From Rhodopirellula sp. (GTDB lineage Bacteria > Planctomycetota > Planctomycetia > Pirellulales > Pirellulaceae), in the NCBI GenBank assembly GCA_003513555.1, contig DOPG01000246.1, positions 1 to 17,546 of the forward strand: DNA of 17,546 nucleotides, in the 5' to 3' direction. Positions 8,219 through 15,733 of the stretch are shown piece by piece. Positions within the stretch are counted from its first letter, which is position 1, and every line of letters begins with the position of its first letter. The notes beneath the pieces were generated by a model. It saw only the letters and a program-made list of their open reading frames with translations, made no database searches and was not told where the DNA came from. Made by a program: the position numbers and the translations under genes.

Positions 8219-8840
8219 CAGCTAATTCAGCCAAACCCATTAGTTCGCCGACCGCTTTTTGATCTTTGTTCTTGCCAAACAAGACGTCATTGGCCTTGGC
8301 AATACTCCAATCAGGATGCGGTCGCTTGAGCAACGACATTTCCTGCCCCGCCTGAATCTGGCCTGGTTCATGCACACGGATGTACCAACCGGTTCGCCCC
8401 GTCTGCGACACATGCTTGGTCAAAGTACTGAGCCCCCAGCGACGGGCAATTTTCCAACATGGCTGCCGGGGCTGACTGACTTCAATCCTGCAGGGGCCCA
8501 ACTGAAACTGATCGCCAATGCAGACAGATGTTTCATCCGCACCGTGAATCGTCAAGTTTTCTCCAAACGCCCCCGGTCCCATCTTCAAGTCCGGCAACTC
8601 CTCATTCCAGGCCCGGTAGTGGTCCGCGGCGTAGCACAGTACAGCCTTATCGGGACCGCCATGATGACGAGCATCCGCGACAAAGTCCCCATCTATCCCA
8701 AGGCACCCCATGTCAACCACATGATCGACGGGCGATTTGTAAAAGCCGGTCGTCCACTGGTGCTCGGCGGGGTCACGACTGGCAGGGTTTCCCTCGGTCA
8801 AAACCTTGCCAATCTGGATGCTCTCAATGGTGATCGGCAT
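8193..8840 (-). CDS. MOSC-domain protein, YiiM-like
   Basis: A 215-residue MOSC-domain protein close in length to E. coli YiiM (224). Visible family blocks are GIDGDFVADARHHGGPDKAV (48-67), AFGENLT (91-97), VCIGDQFQLG (106-115) and SQPRQPCWK (122-130). The last holds Cys128, the conserved MOSC cysteine that in this superfamily binds the molybdenum cofactor. Family members transfer or use Mo-cofactor; YiiM-type proteins have been linked to detoxification of N-hydroxylated bases. The helical C-terminal part (about 165-215) matches the YiiM extension, and the protein ends where the family usually ends. It is divergent from gyrA, with 212 bases between the starts. No molybdopterin biosynthesis genes are nearby. 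The MOSC assignment is firm; the precise substrate is inferred. Confidence 0.88.
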   Translation of the reverse strand: MPITIESIQIGKVLTEGNPASRDPAEHQWTTGFYKSPVDHVVDMGCLGIDGDFVADARHHGGPDKAVLCYAADHYRAWNEELPDLKMGPGAFGENLTIHGADETSVCIGDQFQLGPCRIEVSQPRQPCWKIARRWGLSTLTKHVSQTGRTGWYIRVHEPGQIQAGQEMSLLKRPHPDWSIAKANDVLFGKNKDQKAVGELMGLAELADAWKADLS

Positions 8841-8957
8841 CGAATGTCTCGGGGGATCTGAGGGGAATCTCGGGAGCGGTTCTGAAGTTCGCGGGGTGAC
8901 TGTCGCAAGTATTGGTGATTTCTAGGTTTGCGGCAACATCACAAAGGTGTTGGGTCG

Positions 8958-8986
8958 TTGTTAAGCCGAGTGGAACTCGCTAGAAT
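8958..8986 (+). promoter_or_regulatory. Sigma-70-like promoter for gyrA
   Basis: TTGTTA (8958-8963) and TAGAAT (8981-8986) are separated by exactly 17 bases. They match the -35 and -10 consensus at 4 and 5 of 6 positions. A transcript would start near 8993, giving a leader of about 60 bases before the TTG start of gyrA. There is no other gene on this strand between it and gyrA. Confidence 0.55.
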
Positions 8987-9052
8987 TTAGCTTCCTTTTC
9001 ACGGCCACTATGGCGTCTCCCTAAAACGCGACTCTTCTTAGGAATCCGGGCA

Positions 9053-11893
9053 TTGGCAGAAGACGAAGGCAACAACGAAAACGGTGGCGAAGACGGTTCG
9101 GACATCACTCCTGAGGGCGAAGGCTCAGGGGGTGGCGCTGGCGCGTTGAGGATGGTGGACCTGCCGATCGAAGACGAGCTTCGTGACAGCTATCTGACCT
9201 ACGCAATGAGCGTGATTGTCAGCCGAGCGCTGCCCGACGTACGTGATGGTTTAAAACCAAGCCAGCGAAGGATTCTGGTCGCGATGAACGACCTGAATCT
9301 GGGTCCGGGGAGCAAACGCGTCAAATGCGCGAAAATTTCCGGGGACACCTCGGGTAACTATCATCCCCATGGGGAAAGCGTGATCTATCCGACGCTCGTT
9401 CGGATGGCTCAAGAATGGAACATGCGGCGGATGCTGATCGACAAGCAGGGGAACTTTGGCAGCATTGCCGGACTTCCACCTGCAGCAATGCGATATACCG
9501 AAGCACGATTGAGTGCCGTCGCCGCGACCATGCTGGATGACATCAAGCTGGACACGGTCGATTACACCCCGACCTATGACGAAGCGCGGAACGAGCCAAC
9601 GGTTCTTCCCAGCAAGTTCCCCAACCTGCTGATCAACGGCTCTGGCGGCATTGCGGTCGGAATGGCTACGAGCATTCCGCCTCACAACCCCACTGAGGTT
9701 TGTGATGCCGTGATCGCTTTGATTGACAACCCTGACCTGACGGTCGATGAACTGTTTGGCATTGTACCGGGGCCGGACTTTCCGACAGGCGGCATTATCT
9801 GCGGCCGTTCAGGCATCTGGCGAGGTTATCAAACGGGGCGCAGTACAATCGTGCTGCGGGCCAAATGCCAAACCGAGGAGATGAAGGGAAATCGCTCACG
9901 AATCATTGTGAACGAAATTCCTTACCAGCAAACACGAGACGGGGTGGTCAAAAAGATCGCGGAACTCGTCAACGGCGACAAAATCAAAGGCATCTCAGGC
10001 ATTCGAGACGAGAGCGATCTCAAGGAACCCGTTCGCCTGGTCATTGAGCTTAAACGCGACGCTGATCCCGACGTGGTACTGAATCAGCTGTACCAGTTCT
10101 CGCCGCTACAAACGACGTTTTCGATGATTTTCCTGGCGTTGGTCGACGGGAAACCACGAGAGCTGACTTTGAAGGAAATGCTGACGGAGTTCATTCGCCA
10201 TCGTCTGAACGTGATTCGTCGTCGAACACAATTCCTCCTGAATCGAGCACGACGGCGGAAGCACACGGTCGAGGGCCTGCTGCTGGCATTGGCGGACATC
10301 GACAAAATCATCCAGACCATCCGCGAAAGTCGCACTCAAATCGAGGCCAAACAGCGATTGATGGGGATTGAGTGCCCCGCCGCCATGATGCAACGGGCCT
10401 TGGGCGACGAAGGTTTTCAGCAATTCGTACTGGAGCGCGGCGAAGCTGCGGGGTACACGCTAACGAGCGTGCAAACGGATGAAATCCTGCGAATGCGTCT
10501 CGGACAATTGGTCAACCTGGAACAGGAGAAGCTGTCCAAAGAACACCAAGAGTTGCTGGCTGAGATTTCGGATTATCTGGATATCCTGGGCAACCAGGCC
10601 CGGATCTACCAGATCATCAAAGATGACCTGGAAGAGATCAAACGCAAATTTGGTGACACCCGCCGAACCGAGATTTCCCAAATGGAACTCGGTAACATCA
10701 ACATCGAAGACTTGATCACCGAAGAGACAATGGTGGTTTCCATCAGTCACTCCGGGTACATCAAACGTACGGCCTCAAGTGTTTACAACACACAAAAGCG
10801 CGGCGGCAAGGGGCTCAAAGGTGCAAAGACTGATGACGCTGACCCGATCGAACACCTGTTCGTGGCCAGCACGCATGCTTATCTGCTGTTCCTGACCACG
10901 GCAGGCAAAGTGCGATGGCAAAAGGTCTATGACCTGCCGCAATTACCGCGAGACAGTCGTGGGCGGGCCATCGTCAACCTGTTGAATCTCGAAAAAGAAG
11001 AACGTATTGCTGAATGCCTGGCGGTCAGAAATTTTGATCAAGAAGGCTATTACGTCGTAATGGCGACTCGCAGCGGCCTTGTCAAAAAGACACCACTGGA
11101 GCAATACAGTCGCCCGAAACGCGGAGGCATTATCGCCATCAAACTGCGTGAAGGTGACGAACTGGTTGATGCAGCCGTGATCGGCCCCGGCGACGAAGTG
11201 GTTCTGGTGACGGCCCAAGGCATGGCCATTCGCTTCCGTGAGTCTGACGCCCGCCCGATGGGCCGAAACACATCGGGGGTCAAAGGCATCTCTCTGGTAG
11301 GCGATGACCATGTGGTCGGAATGGTCGTTGCAGATCCAAACGATTCATTGCTTACGATCTGCGAGAATGGCTACGGAAAACGAACCAAGTTCGGCCCCAA
11401 TGCATCGGTCTCGGATGCCGACAATGGTGATGGTGAAGGAGAGGGGGAACTGGAACTGGCCTCCAGCGCCCGATACCGAACCCAGAACCGCGGTGGAAAA
11501 GGACTTCGGGATATCCGAACCAGCGATCGCAATGGTCAAGTGATCGGCATCGCACGCGTCAATGATGATGATGAAATCTTCATGATGACGGCCAAAGGCA
11601 AACTGCAACGCATCAAGGCGGCAGACATCAGTGTCATCGGACGCAACACCCAGGGTGTGCGAATCATGAATGTTGACGAAGGTGACAACCTGATCGCTGT
11701 TGTGCGTGTGCCAGCCGAAGAAGTTTCCGAAGACGAAACTGCTGAGGCAGCAACACAAACTGACGGCGAGAACGCTGCTGCTGAGAATAGTGCGCCCGCT
11801 GAAACCAAGGCTGGTTCAGATCCTGACCAACCAGAAGCGGGCCACGAAGGTTCGGAAAACGACAGCTCCGAGAGCGGCGAATCCCAGGAATAA
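9053..11893 (+). CDS. gyrA: DNA gyrase subunit A
   Basis: 946 residues. GyrA cuts and rejoins DNA and, with GyrB, introduces negative supercoils. An acidic Gly-rich extension (1-33) precedes the canonical core beginning at IEDELRDSYLTYAMSVIVSR (39-58). Catalytic Tyr148 with Arg147 lies in AAMRYTE. The quinolone pocket reads HGESVIYPT (106-114): Ser at the E. coli Ser83 position but Pro113 at the Asp87 position. The C-terminal beta-pinwheel carries a GyrA-box QKRGGKG (581-587), which distinguishes GyrA from ParC, and a second one QNRGGKG (811-817) after an acidic insert (about 786-803). The last 58 residues form an acidic Glu/Ala/Ser tail. The TTG start at 9053 is chosen because no ATG lies in frame upstream and AGGA sits 9 bases before it. 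Starting at the ATG for Met34 (9152) would remove only the extension. A good promoter lies upstream. It is longer than E. coli GyrA (875). Confidence 0.96.
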   Translation: MAEDEGNNENGGEDGSDITPEGEGSGGGAGALRMVDLPIEDELRDSYLTYAMSVIVSRALPDVRDGLKPSQRRILVAMNDLNLGPGSKRVKCAKISGDTSGNYHPHGESVIYPTLVRMAQEWNMRRMLIDKQGNFGSIAGLPPAAMRYTEARLSAVAATMLDDIKLDTVDYTPTYDEARNEPTVLPSKFPNLLINGSGGIAVGMATSIPPHNPTEVCDAVIALIDNPDLTVDELFGIVPGPDFPTGGIICGRSGIWRGYQTGRSTIVLRAKCQTEEMKGNRSRIIVNEIPYQQTRDGVVKKIAELVNGDKIKGISGIRDESDLKEPVRLVIELKRDADPDVVLNQLYQFSPLQTTFSMIFLALVDGKPRELTLKEMLTEFIRHRLNVIRRRTQFLLNRARRRKHTVEGLLLALADIDKIIQTIRESRTQIEAKQRLMGIECPAAMMQRALGDEGFQQFVLERGEAAGYTLTSVQTDEILRMRLGQLVNLEQEKLSKEHQELLAEISDYLDILGNQARIYQIIKDDLEEIKRKFGDTRRTEISQMELGNINIEDLITEETMVVSISHSGYIKRTASSVYNTQKRGGKGLKGAKTDDADPIEHLFVASTHAYLLFLTTAGKVRWQKVYDLPQLPRDSRGRAIVNLLNLEKEERIAECLAVRNFDQEGYYVVMATRSGLVKKTPLEQYSRPKRGGIIAIKLREGDELVDAAVIGPGDEVVLVTAQGMAIRFRESDARPMGRNTSGVKGISLVGDDHVVGMVVADPNDSLLTICENGYGKRTKFGPNASVSDADNGDGEGEGELELASSARYRTQNRGGKGLRDIRTSDRNGQVIGIARVNDDDEIFMMTAKGKLQRIKAADISVIGRNTQGVRIMNVDEGDNLIAVVRVPAEEVSEDETAEAATQTDGENAAAENSAPAETKAGSDPDQPEAGHEGSENDSSESGESQE

Positions 11894-11912
11894 TCTGGCA
11901 GGAAACAGCTCC

Positions 11913-11951
11913 CTAATCCGCCAGTTTGCACCGCAAGACTGGCTGGATTAG
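11913..11951 (+). terminator. Long bulged hairpin after gyrA, probable terminator without a U-tract
   Basis: The arms pair as CTAATCC (11913-11919) with GGATTAG (11945-11951), GCCAGT (11920-11925) with ACTGGC (11938-11943), and TTGC (11926-11929) with GCAA (11933-11936). This gives 17 pairs with single-base bulges G11937 and T11944 and a 3-base loop. It starts 20 bases after the gyrA stop. There is no T-run after it, so it may act as a transcript-stabilising or Rho-assisted 3' end rather than a classic intrinsic terminator. Confidence 0.5.
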
Positions 11952-12061
11952 TGCTGGTGACAAGGCGCAGCAATCATGCCTGAAATCCGCAGTGCGGCCG
12001 GATTTACCGTTCAATATGAAATGCACAGTCCGCATCGACACAGGCAGCTGAGATGAGCCTG

Positions 12062-12086
12062 CAGTGACTAGAAAACTTAGTCACTG
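12062..12086. repeat. 9-bp perfect inverted repeat
   Basis: CAGTGACTA and TAGTCACTG flank a 7-base loop. Neither side has a T-run. It lies in the convergent gyrA-gap spacer. It could be a second transcript-end hairpin or a protein-binding palindrome. Confidence 0.5.
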
Positions 12087-12161
12087 GAAAATGCGGTTGA
12101 ATGGCGCTCTTTACACCGCCCATCTGCTGCGGCCGAACTTGCTGCGTCCACGTGACGACAC

Positions 12162-12196
12162 AGAAAAAGCCCGCCGGGAACCAATCCCGGCGGACT
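12162..12196 (-). terminator. Intrinsic (Rho-independent) terminator of gap
   Basis: On the minus strand a GC-rich stem CCGCCGGGA / TCCCGGCGG with a 5-base loop (TTGGT) is followed by GGC-type closing bases and then TTTTT. It lies about 64 bases beyond the gap stop codon. It is the clearest terminator in the window. Confidence 0.92.
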
Positions 12197-12259
12197 TCAC
12201 TTTAAGATCACAATCACAGCGGTTCGACGAAGCCCAGCAGGTTGCGAACCTTGAGTGGA

Positions 12260-13249
12260 TTACGAGATGCGGGCGACCAAATCGAGCACTTTGTTCGAGT
12301 AACCCCACTCATTGTCGTACCAGGCAACCACTTTGACGAAAGTACCGTCAAGCTGAATTCCGGCGCCGGCATCAAACACGGAAGTGCAAGACTCACCACG
12401 GAAGTCAGTCGCCACGACTTTGTCTTCGGTGTAACCAAGAACGCCTTTCATGCTGCCTTCGGAGGTATCCTTCATTACCTGACAAATCTCTTCGTAAGTC
12501 GCCTCTTTTTCCAATTCAACGGTGAGGTCAACAGCCGAGACATCGGAGGTTGGCACTCGAAAAGCCATGCCAGTCAACTTTCCATTAAGCTCGGGAATAA
12601 CTTTCCCCACTGCTTTCGCAGCACCAGTACTGGAAGGAATGATGTTCTCAAGGATGCCACGTCCGCCACGCCAATCTTTCTTGGATGGGCCATCGACTGT
12701 TTTCTGAGTCGCCGTTGCTGCATGAACGGTTGTCATCAAACCACGCTTGATGCCGAAGTTGTCGTTGAGCACCTTGGCGAGCGGAGCAAGACAGTTTGTC
12801 GTGCACGACGCATTGGAGACAAAGACTTCCCCATCGTAGGAGTCATCATTGACGCCCATGACAAACATGCGAGTGTCGTCCTTGGATGGTGCCGACATGA
12901 CAACTTTCTTCGCACCAGCGTCAATGTGTCCTTGTGCAGAATCGGAGGTCAAGAAGATGCCAGTCGATTCAACGACGACATCGGCACCCACATCACCCCA
13001 GGCCAGTTTCGAAGGATCGGTCTCAGCAGTGACACGGATTTCTTTCCCATTGACAATCAACTTGCCATCTTGGGTGGAAACCTCACCTTGGAAGCGACCG
13101 TGAACGGAGTCGTACTTGAGCATGTAAGCCAGATAATCAACTTCCAACAAATCGTTGATTGCTACAACTTCCATGTCGTCGCGAGCTACTGATGCTCGAA
13201 AAACCATGCGGCCGATGCGACCGAAACCATTGATACCGACCTTGATCAT
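12260..13249 (-). CDS. gap: Glyceraldehyde-3-phosphate dehydrogenase, type I
   Basis: A 329-residue GapA-type enzyme of normal length. It oxidises glyceraldehyde 3-phosphate to 1,3-bisphosphoglycerate in glycolysis, or the reverse in gluconeogenesis. The NAD-binding segment INGFGRIGR (6-14) opens the protein. Asp33 in INDL is the usual marker of NAD rather than NADP preference. The active-site block ASCTTNC (147-153) contains catalytic Cys149, and His176 lies in TTVHAAT. C-terminal WYDNEWGYSNK (310-320) is canonical. AAGGA 10 bases before the ATG supports the start and suits a highly expressed gene. An intrinsic terminator lies 64 bases downstream. It appears monocistronic, converging with gyrA and diverging from the methyltransferase gene. 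Confidence 0.97.
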   Translation of the reverse strand: MIKVGINGFGRIGRMVFRASVARDDMEVVAINDLLEVDYLAYMLKYDSVHGRFQGEVSTQDGKLIVNGKEIRVTAETDPSKLAWGDVGADVVVESTGIFLTSDSAQGHIDAGAKKVVMSAPSKDDTRMFVMGVNDDSYDGEVFVSNASCTTNCLAPLAKVLNDNFGIKRGLMTTVHAATATQKTVDGPSKKDWRGGRGILENIIPSSTGAAKAVGKVIPELNGKLTGMAFRVPTSDVSAVDLTVELEKEATYEEICQVMKDTSEGSMKGVLGYTEDKVVATDFRGESCTSVFDAGAGIQLDGTFVKVVAWYDNEWGYSNKVLDLVARIS

Positions 13250-13639
13250 GATTGTTGTTTCCTTTTGCTATTAAGGCGTTTGTGTTGAGGGATACGAGTG
13301 CTAAATGAACAACAAGAAACACTCAGCACACCGGGCATTTCTTCTAAAATTCAGAATGGAACAATTGCTGATGATGTCCACATGGGTGTCGGATCCGCTG
13401 TATCGCCTCGTCGTGCAGAGAACGTCGTGGACTTCGCTACAGATTGATCCCCAGTCGCGTTTGCCAGTGACCTCAGCCACTCGACGCGAAACACCGATGT
13501 CTTGCCACTGCGGTGGCACCTCAACAACAATCGTGGTGAAATCAACATCGGTGATTGCACCGCAACGTTGAAATCGTGGTGGAGTGGGAACTTTCATTTC
13601 CCCATTCCGTGAGGCGGATTATAGGAATGCTAACTCAAA
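13250..13639. other. 390-base divergent spacer upstream of gap and of the methyltransferase
   Basis: The promoters of both genes should lie here, but no clear -35/-10 pair was found. The segment 13492-13553 contains nested inverted repeats. A 98-codon minus-strand frame (13301-13597) and an overlapping plus-strand frame cover much of it; neither has a recognisable family. If the spacer is non-coding, it would form a long leader or promoter region for gap. Confidence 0.5.
13492..13553. repeat. Nested inverted repeats (9-bp outer, 6-bp inner)
   Basis: The outer arms CACCGATGT (13492-13500) and ACATCGGTG (13545-13553) are perfect. Inside, TGCCAC-TGCG-GTGGCA (13503-13518) forms a tetraloop hairpin. 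This could be a structured RNA leader or a coincidence inside an ORF. Confidence 0.45.
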
Positions 13640-14527
13640 ATGAACCAGCCCCCGCGCCAACAGCCGATCAGCAGCATCGACCCGGAGCAAGTTTCTGAGG
13701 CCAAGACCACGTCAGCCAGGCACCCTGAGCCCCCAATTCCACAATGGCGACGGCCCCGAGGCGTTGCCCCGGGCACATGGGAGTATGTCAATCAGCGGTC
13801 AATAGCCCACCATTACGACGCTTTTGTGGCAGATACACCGCTATGCGGGCTTGATCAGCACATCCTGCAAGAATCTCTTCCCGGGCCAAATCGGCCTGGG
13901 TCGGAGGCCATTCTCGACCTCGGATGCGGCAGCGGCCGAACCGCTTTGCCGCTGGCAAAACGTGGCTATGACGTGATCGGAGTCGACCTTAGCCGTGCCA
14001 TGCTCGAAATCATGATTAACAAATTCAGGGCCAGTTGCACCGCTGGTACCATCTTTCCCGTTCAGGCAAACCTCGTCGAATTGCGGTGCTTTGCCGAACA
14101 AAGCGTGGATCATGCCGTCTGCCTGTTCAGCACGATGGGGATGATCCACGGCCGAACCCATCGAAGATCCATGCTCAATACCCTTTTCAGGCTTGTGCGT
14201 CCGGGTGGGACCTTCATCCTGCACGTCCATCATCGCTGGGCTGCCCTGAGAGAGCACCAAGGAATTCGACAACTCGCCCGATCGTGGTGGAACGCGATCC
14301 AAGACCGAAACAGTGAGTTCGGTGACTGCACTTACGCCTATAGGGGTCTGCAAAGCATGTTCATGCACCGCTTTTCAAAGCGAGAGCTTAAGCAGGACCT
14401 CCGAGCCACCGGATGGACGATCGACAGGATTGATCCGCTCTCGATTGATGGGTCGCACATCAACCGAAAAACCATTCTACCCGGTGGCTTTGTTTTCCAT
14501 GCTGTCCGGAGCCCTCATGTCAAGTAA
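13640..14527 (+). CDS. Class I SAM-dependent methyltransferase, substrate unknown
   Basis: 295 residues with a Pro- and Gln-rich N-terminal tail (about 1-45) lacking a signal peptide, then a Rossmann-like methyltransferase domain. Motif I is ILDLGCGSG (91-99), the SAM-binding loop. Asp116 in VIGVDLS is the ribose-binding acidic residue at the end of beta-2. QANLVEL (142-148) and DHAVCLFSTMGMI (157-169) correspond to the adenine-contact and beta-4 regions, and LVRPGG (185-190) is the usual post-beta-4 turn. A conserved-looking segment before the domain (RSIAHHYDAFVADTPL, 53-68) resembles the N-terminal helix of small-molecule or tRNA methyltransferases of the Methyltransf_11/25 type. The residues that would identify the acceptor cannot be judged by eye. 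It stands alone, with no same-strand neighbour within 600 bases. AGGA lies about 14 bases before the ATG. Confidence 0.85.
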   Translation: MNQPPRQQPISSIDPEQVSEAKTTSARHPEPPIPQWRRPRGVAPGTWEYVNQRSIAHHYDAFVADTPLCGLDQHILQESLPGPNRPGSEAILDLGCGSGRTALPLAKRGYDVIGVDLSRAMLEIMINKFRASCTAGTIFPVQANLVELRCFAEQSVDHAVCLFSTMGMIHGRTHRRSMLNTLFRLVRPGGTFILHVHHRWAALREHQGIRQLARSWWNAIQDRNSEFGDCTYAYRGLQSMFMHRFSKRELKQDLRATGWTIDRIDPLSIDGSHINRKTILPGGFVFHAVRSPHVK

Positions 14528-15190
14528 CTGCGAGACTTGCCCAATGAATGTGGACAGCAGCACCGAACGTGACTTGGCTACAGAAACACCTCCATCCGAT
14601 AGCCGCCACGAGCCTTACACTCGTAGACTGCCTGATGACATGGCACGCACGTTTCCTTGAACAAACTGATGTTTTTCAAACCTTCCAGCTCCCCCCCAAA
14701 CCCGATAACAGAGCGGCCCGATAACAGAGCGGCCCCATAACAGAGCGGCCCCATAACAGGGCGGCCCGCTACTCAACGCACTGCAGTCACTGATCAGCAC
14801 AGGAACGAAACGGTACACCGACTGATTTTCCCCAGATGAAGTCGACAAACGCCTGAAGTGGAGTAGAGAGGGGGCACCCGCAAGCCCGCAAGCGTCTCAG
14901 CGATCGCCTCGCATGATATCGCATTCTGCCGAACGGTTAATGTCATACCGCACCTGAAGATCCAGCAGCAAATTGGCTCAAAGATCGACATCCGGACCAT
15001 GCATCATGGGTTGACAAAACAGTGCTTGGGCAAATTCGTGAAACCACAACGCAGCTTACTTTGTTGAGCGCGCAAAAGCTGGGTGAAGTCAATCGCAAGT
15101 AGCGATCTTGATGAATACAGCGGGAACCGAACCTCAACAGGAAGCTTCTGCAATTTTTGGCGTCCACTTCTATTGTTACCGAGCGCGAGT
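14528..15190. other. 663-base spacer with a 16-bp tandem repeat
   Basis: No convincing gene. Several minus-strand frames of 68-88 codons exist, but they overlap each other and one reads through the tandem repeat; none shows family motifs. The notable content is four 16-bp tandem units (14701-14764) preceded by a run of seven C. There is also a direct duplication CCCGCAAG (near 14876-14892) and a small CCATG-CAT-CATGG palindrome near 14997. It lies between the ends of the convergent methyltransferase and cytidine deaminase genes. Confidence 0.6.
14701..14764. repeat. Four-copy 16-bp tandem repeat
   Basis: Units CCCGATAACAGAGCGG (14701-14716 and 14717-14732), CCCCATAACAGAGCGG (14733-14748) and CCCCATAACAGGGCGG (14749-14764) follow each other without gaps. 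A partial fifth copy (CCCG) comes next. The first two are identical; units three and four carry a G-to-C change, and the fourth an additional A-to-G change. A 16-bp period breaks any reading frame, so it is a minisatellite-type non-coding repeat. Confidence 0.95.
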
Positions 15191-15610
15191 TCAGACTTGT
15201 CCCGGCAAATCAGCAGCATTAAAGGAGCGTGGCAACAGTTCAGAAAGATTGCAGACGGTGCGTGCTCCATCGATCAGGTTGACGAGAATGATGGGCGTAT
15301 TGAGACCGAATTCAGCGAGAAATTGACGACATGCCCCGCAAGGTGGAACTCCGCCAACGCTTGCAATCGCTACACCTCGCCATTTCCGATGGCCAGCGGA
15401 AACTGCTGCCGCAGCGGCGGCTCTCTCGGCACATAGCGATAATCCGTAGCTGGCGTTTTCCACATTGCACCCAGCCATCACTTGACCATCCTCGAGCAAA
15501 ATTGCAGCCCCGACTTCAAACTTACTGTAGGGAGCGTAAGCACGTCCGCATGCATCCACAGCAGCAAGAGCCAGCTGTTCGATTCTTCGGTCACTCAACT
15601 TGGACGACAT
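15191..15610 (-). CDS. cdd: Cytidine deaminase
   Basis: A 139-residue protein of the short, homotetrameric cytidine deaminase type. It hydrolyses cytidine and deoxycytidine to uridine and deoxyuridine in pyrimidine salvage. The zinc and catalytic motifs are complete: CAER (Cys60, Glu62) and PCGACRQ (Cys91 and Cys94). The three cysteines bind the zinc and Glu62 shuttles the proton. NVENASYGL (49-57) is the substrate-binding block, and YSKFEVGAAIL (28-38) is the canonical entry. It lies 123 bases downstream of the nucleoside phosphorylase gene on the same strand. The two enzymes act in sequence, since deamination yields the phosphorylase substrate, so they are probably co-transcribed. No strong Shine-Dalgarno precedes the ATG. 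Confidence 0.95.
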   Translation of the reverse strand: MSSKLSDRRIEQLALAAVDACGRAYAPYSKFEVGAAILLEDGQVMAGCNVENASYGLSLCAERAAAAAAVSAGHRKWRGVAIASVGGVPPCGACRQFLAEFGLNTPIILVNLIDGARTVCNLSELLPRSFNAADLPGQV

Positions 15611-15733
15611 GCAAACATCCGTCAGGGGAACAAGGAGGAAACGCGAGGCTTCTTCGTGAATTATGAAATGACCTTGTACTGTTCGAAGGCCAGACTATGT
15701 ATCTACTCTACATCGTTGCTGATCGAATTAAAT

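Larger units (their letters stand above)
11894..12259. other. 366-base convergent spacer between gyrA and gap, rich in inverted repeats
   Basis: No gene was recognised. Three inverted repeats lie here: a long bulged stem just after gyrA (11913-11951), a 9-bp perfect repeat (12062-12086) and the intrinsic terminator of gap (12162-12196). Each gene thus has its own structure. Confidence 0.7.

Noticed and set aside
9053..11893. Assignment as ParC (topoisomerase IV) instead of GyrA
   Set aside because: A GyrA-box in the expected place of the C-terminal pinwheel, and the overall length, favour gyrase.
12242..13192. 316-codon plus-strand open frame opposite gap
   Set aside because: It is entirely antisense to a complete, motif-perfect GAPDH gene and has no recognisable domain.
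13290..13299. GAGTGCTAA upstream of gap, considered as a CIRCE (HrcA) operator
   Set aside because: Only one half-site is present; the partner TTAGCACTC at nine-base spacing is missing.
14701..14764. Tandem units considered as a CRISPR array
   Set aside because: The units are directly adjacent with no unique spacers, and no cas genes are present.
14615..14848. 77-codon minus-strand frame through the 16-bp tandem repeat
   Set aside because: The repeat period is not a multiple of three, so a conserved protein is unlikely, and no motif is visible.
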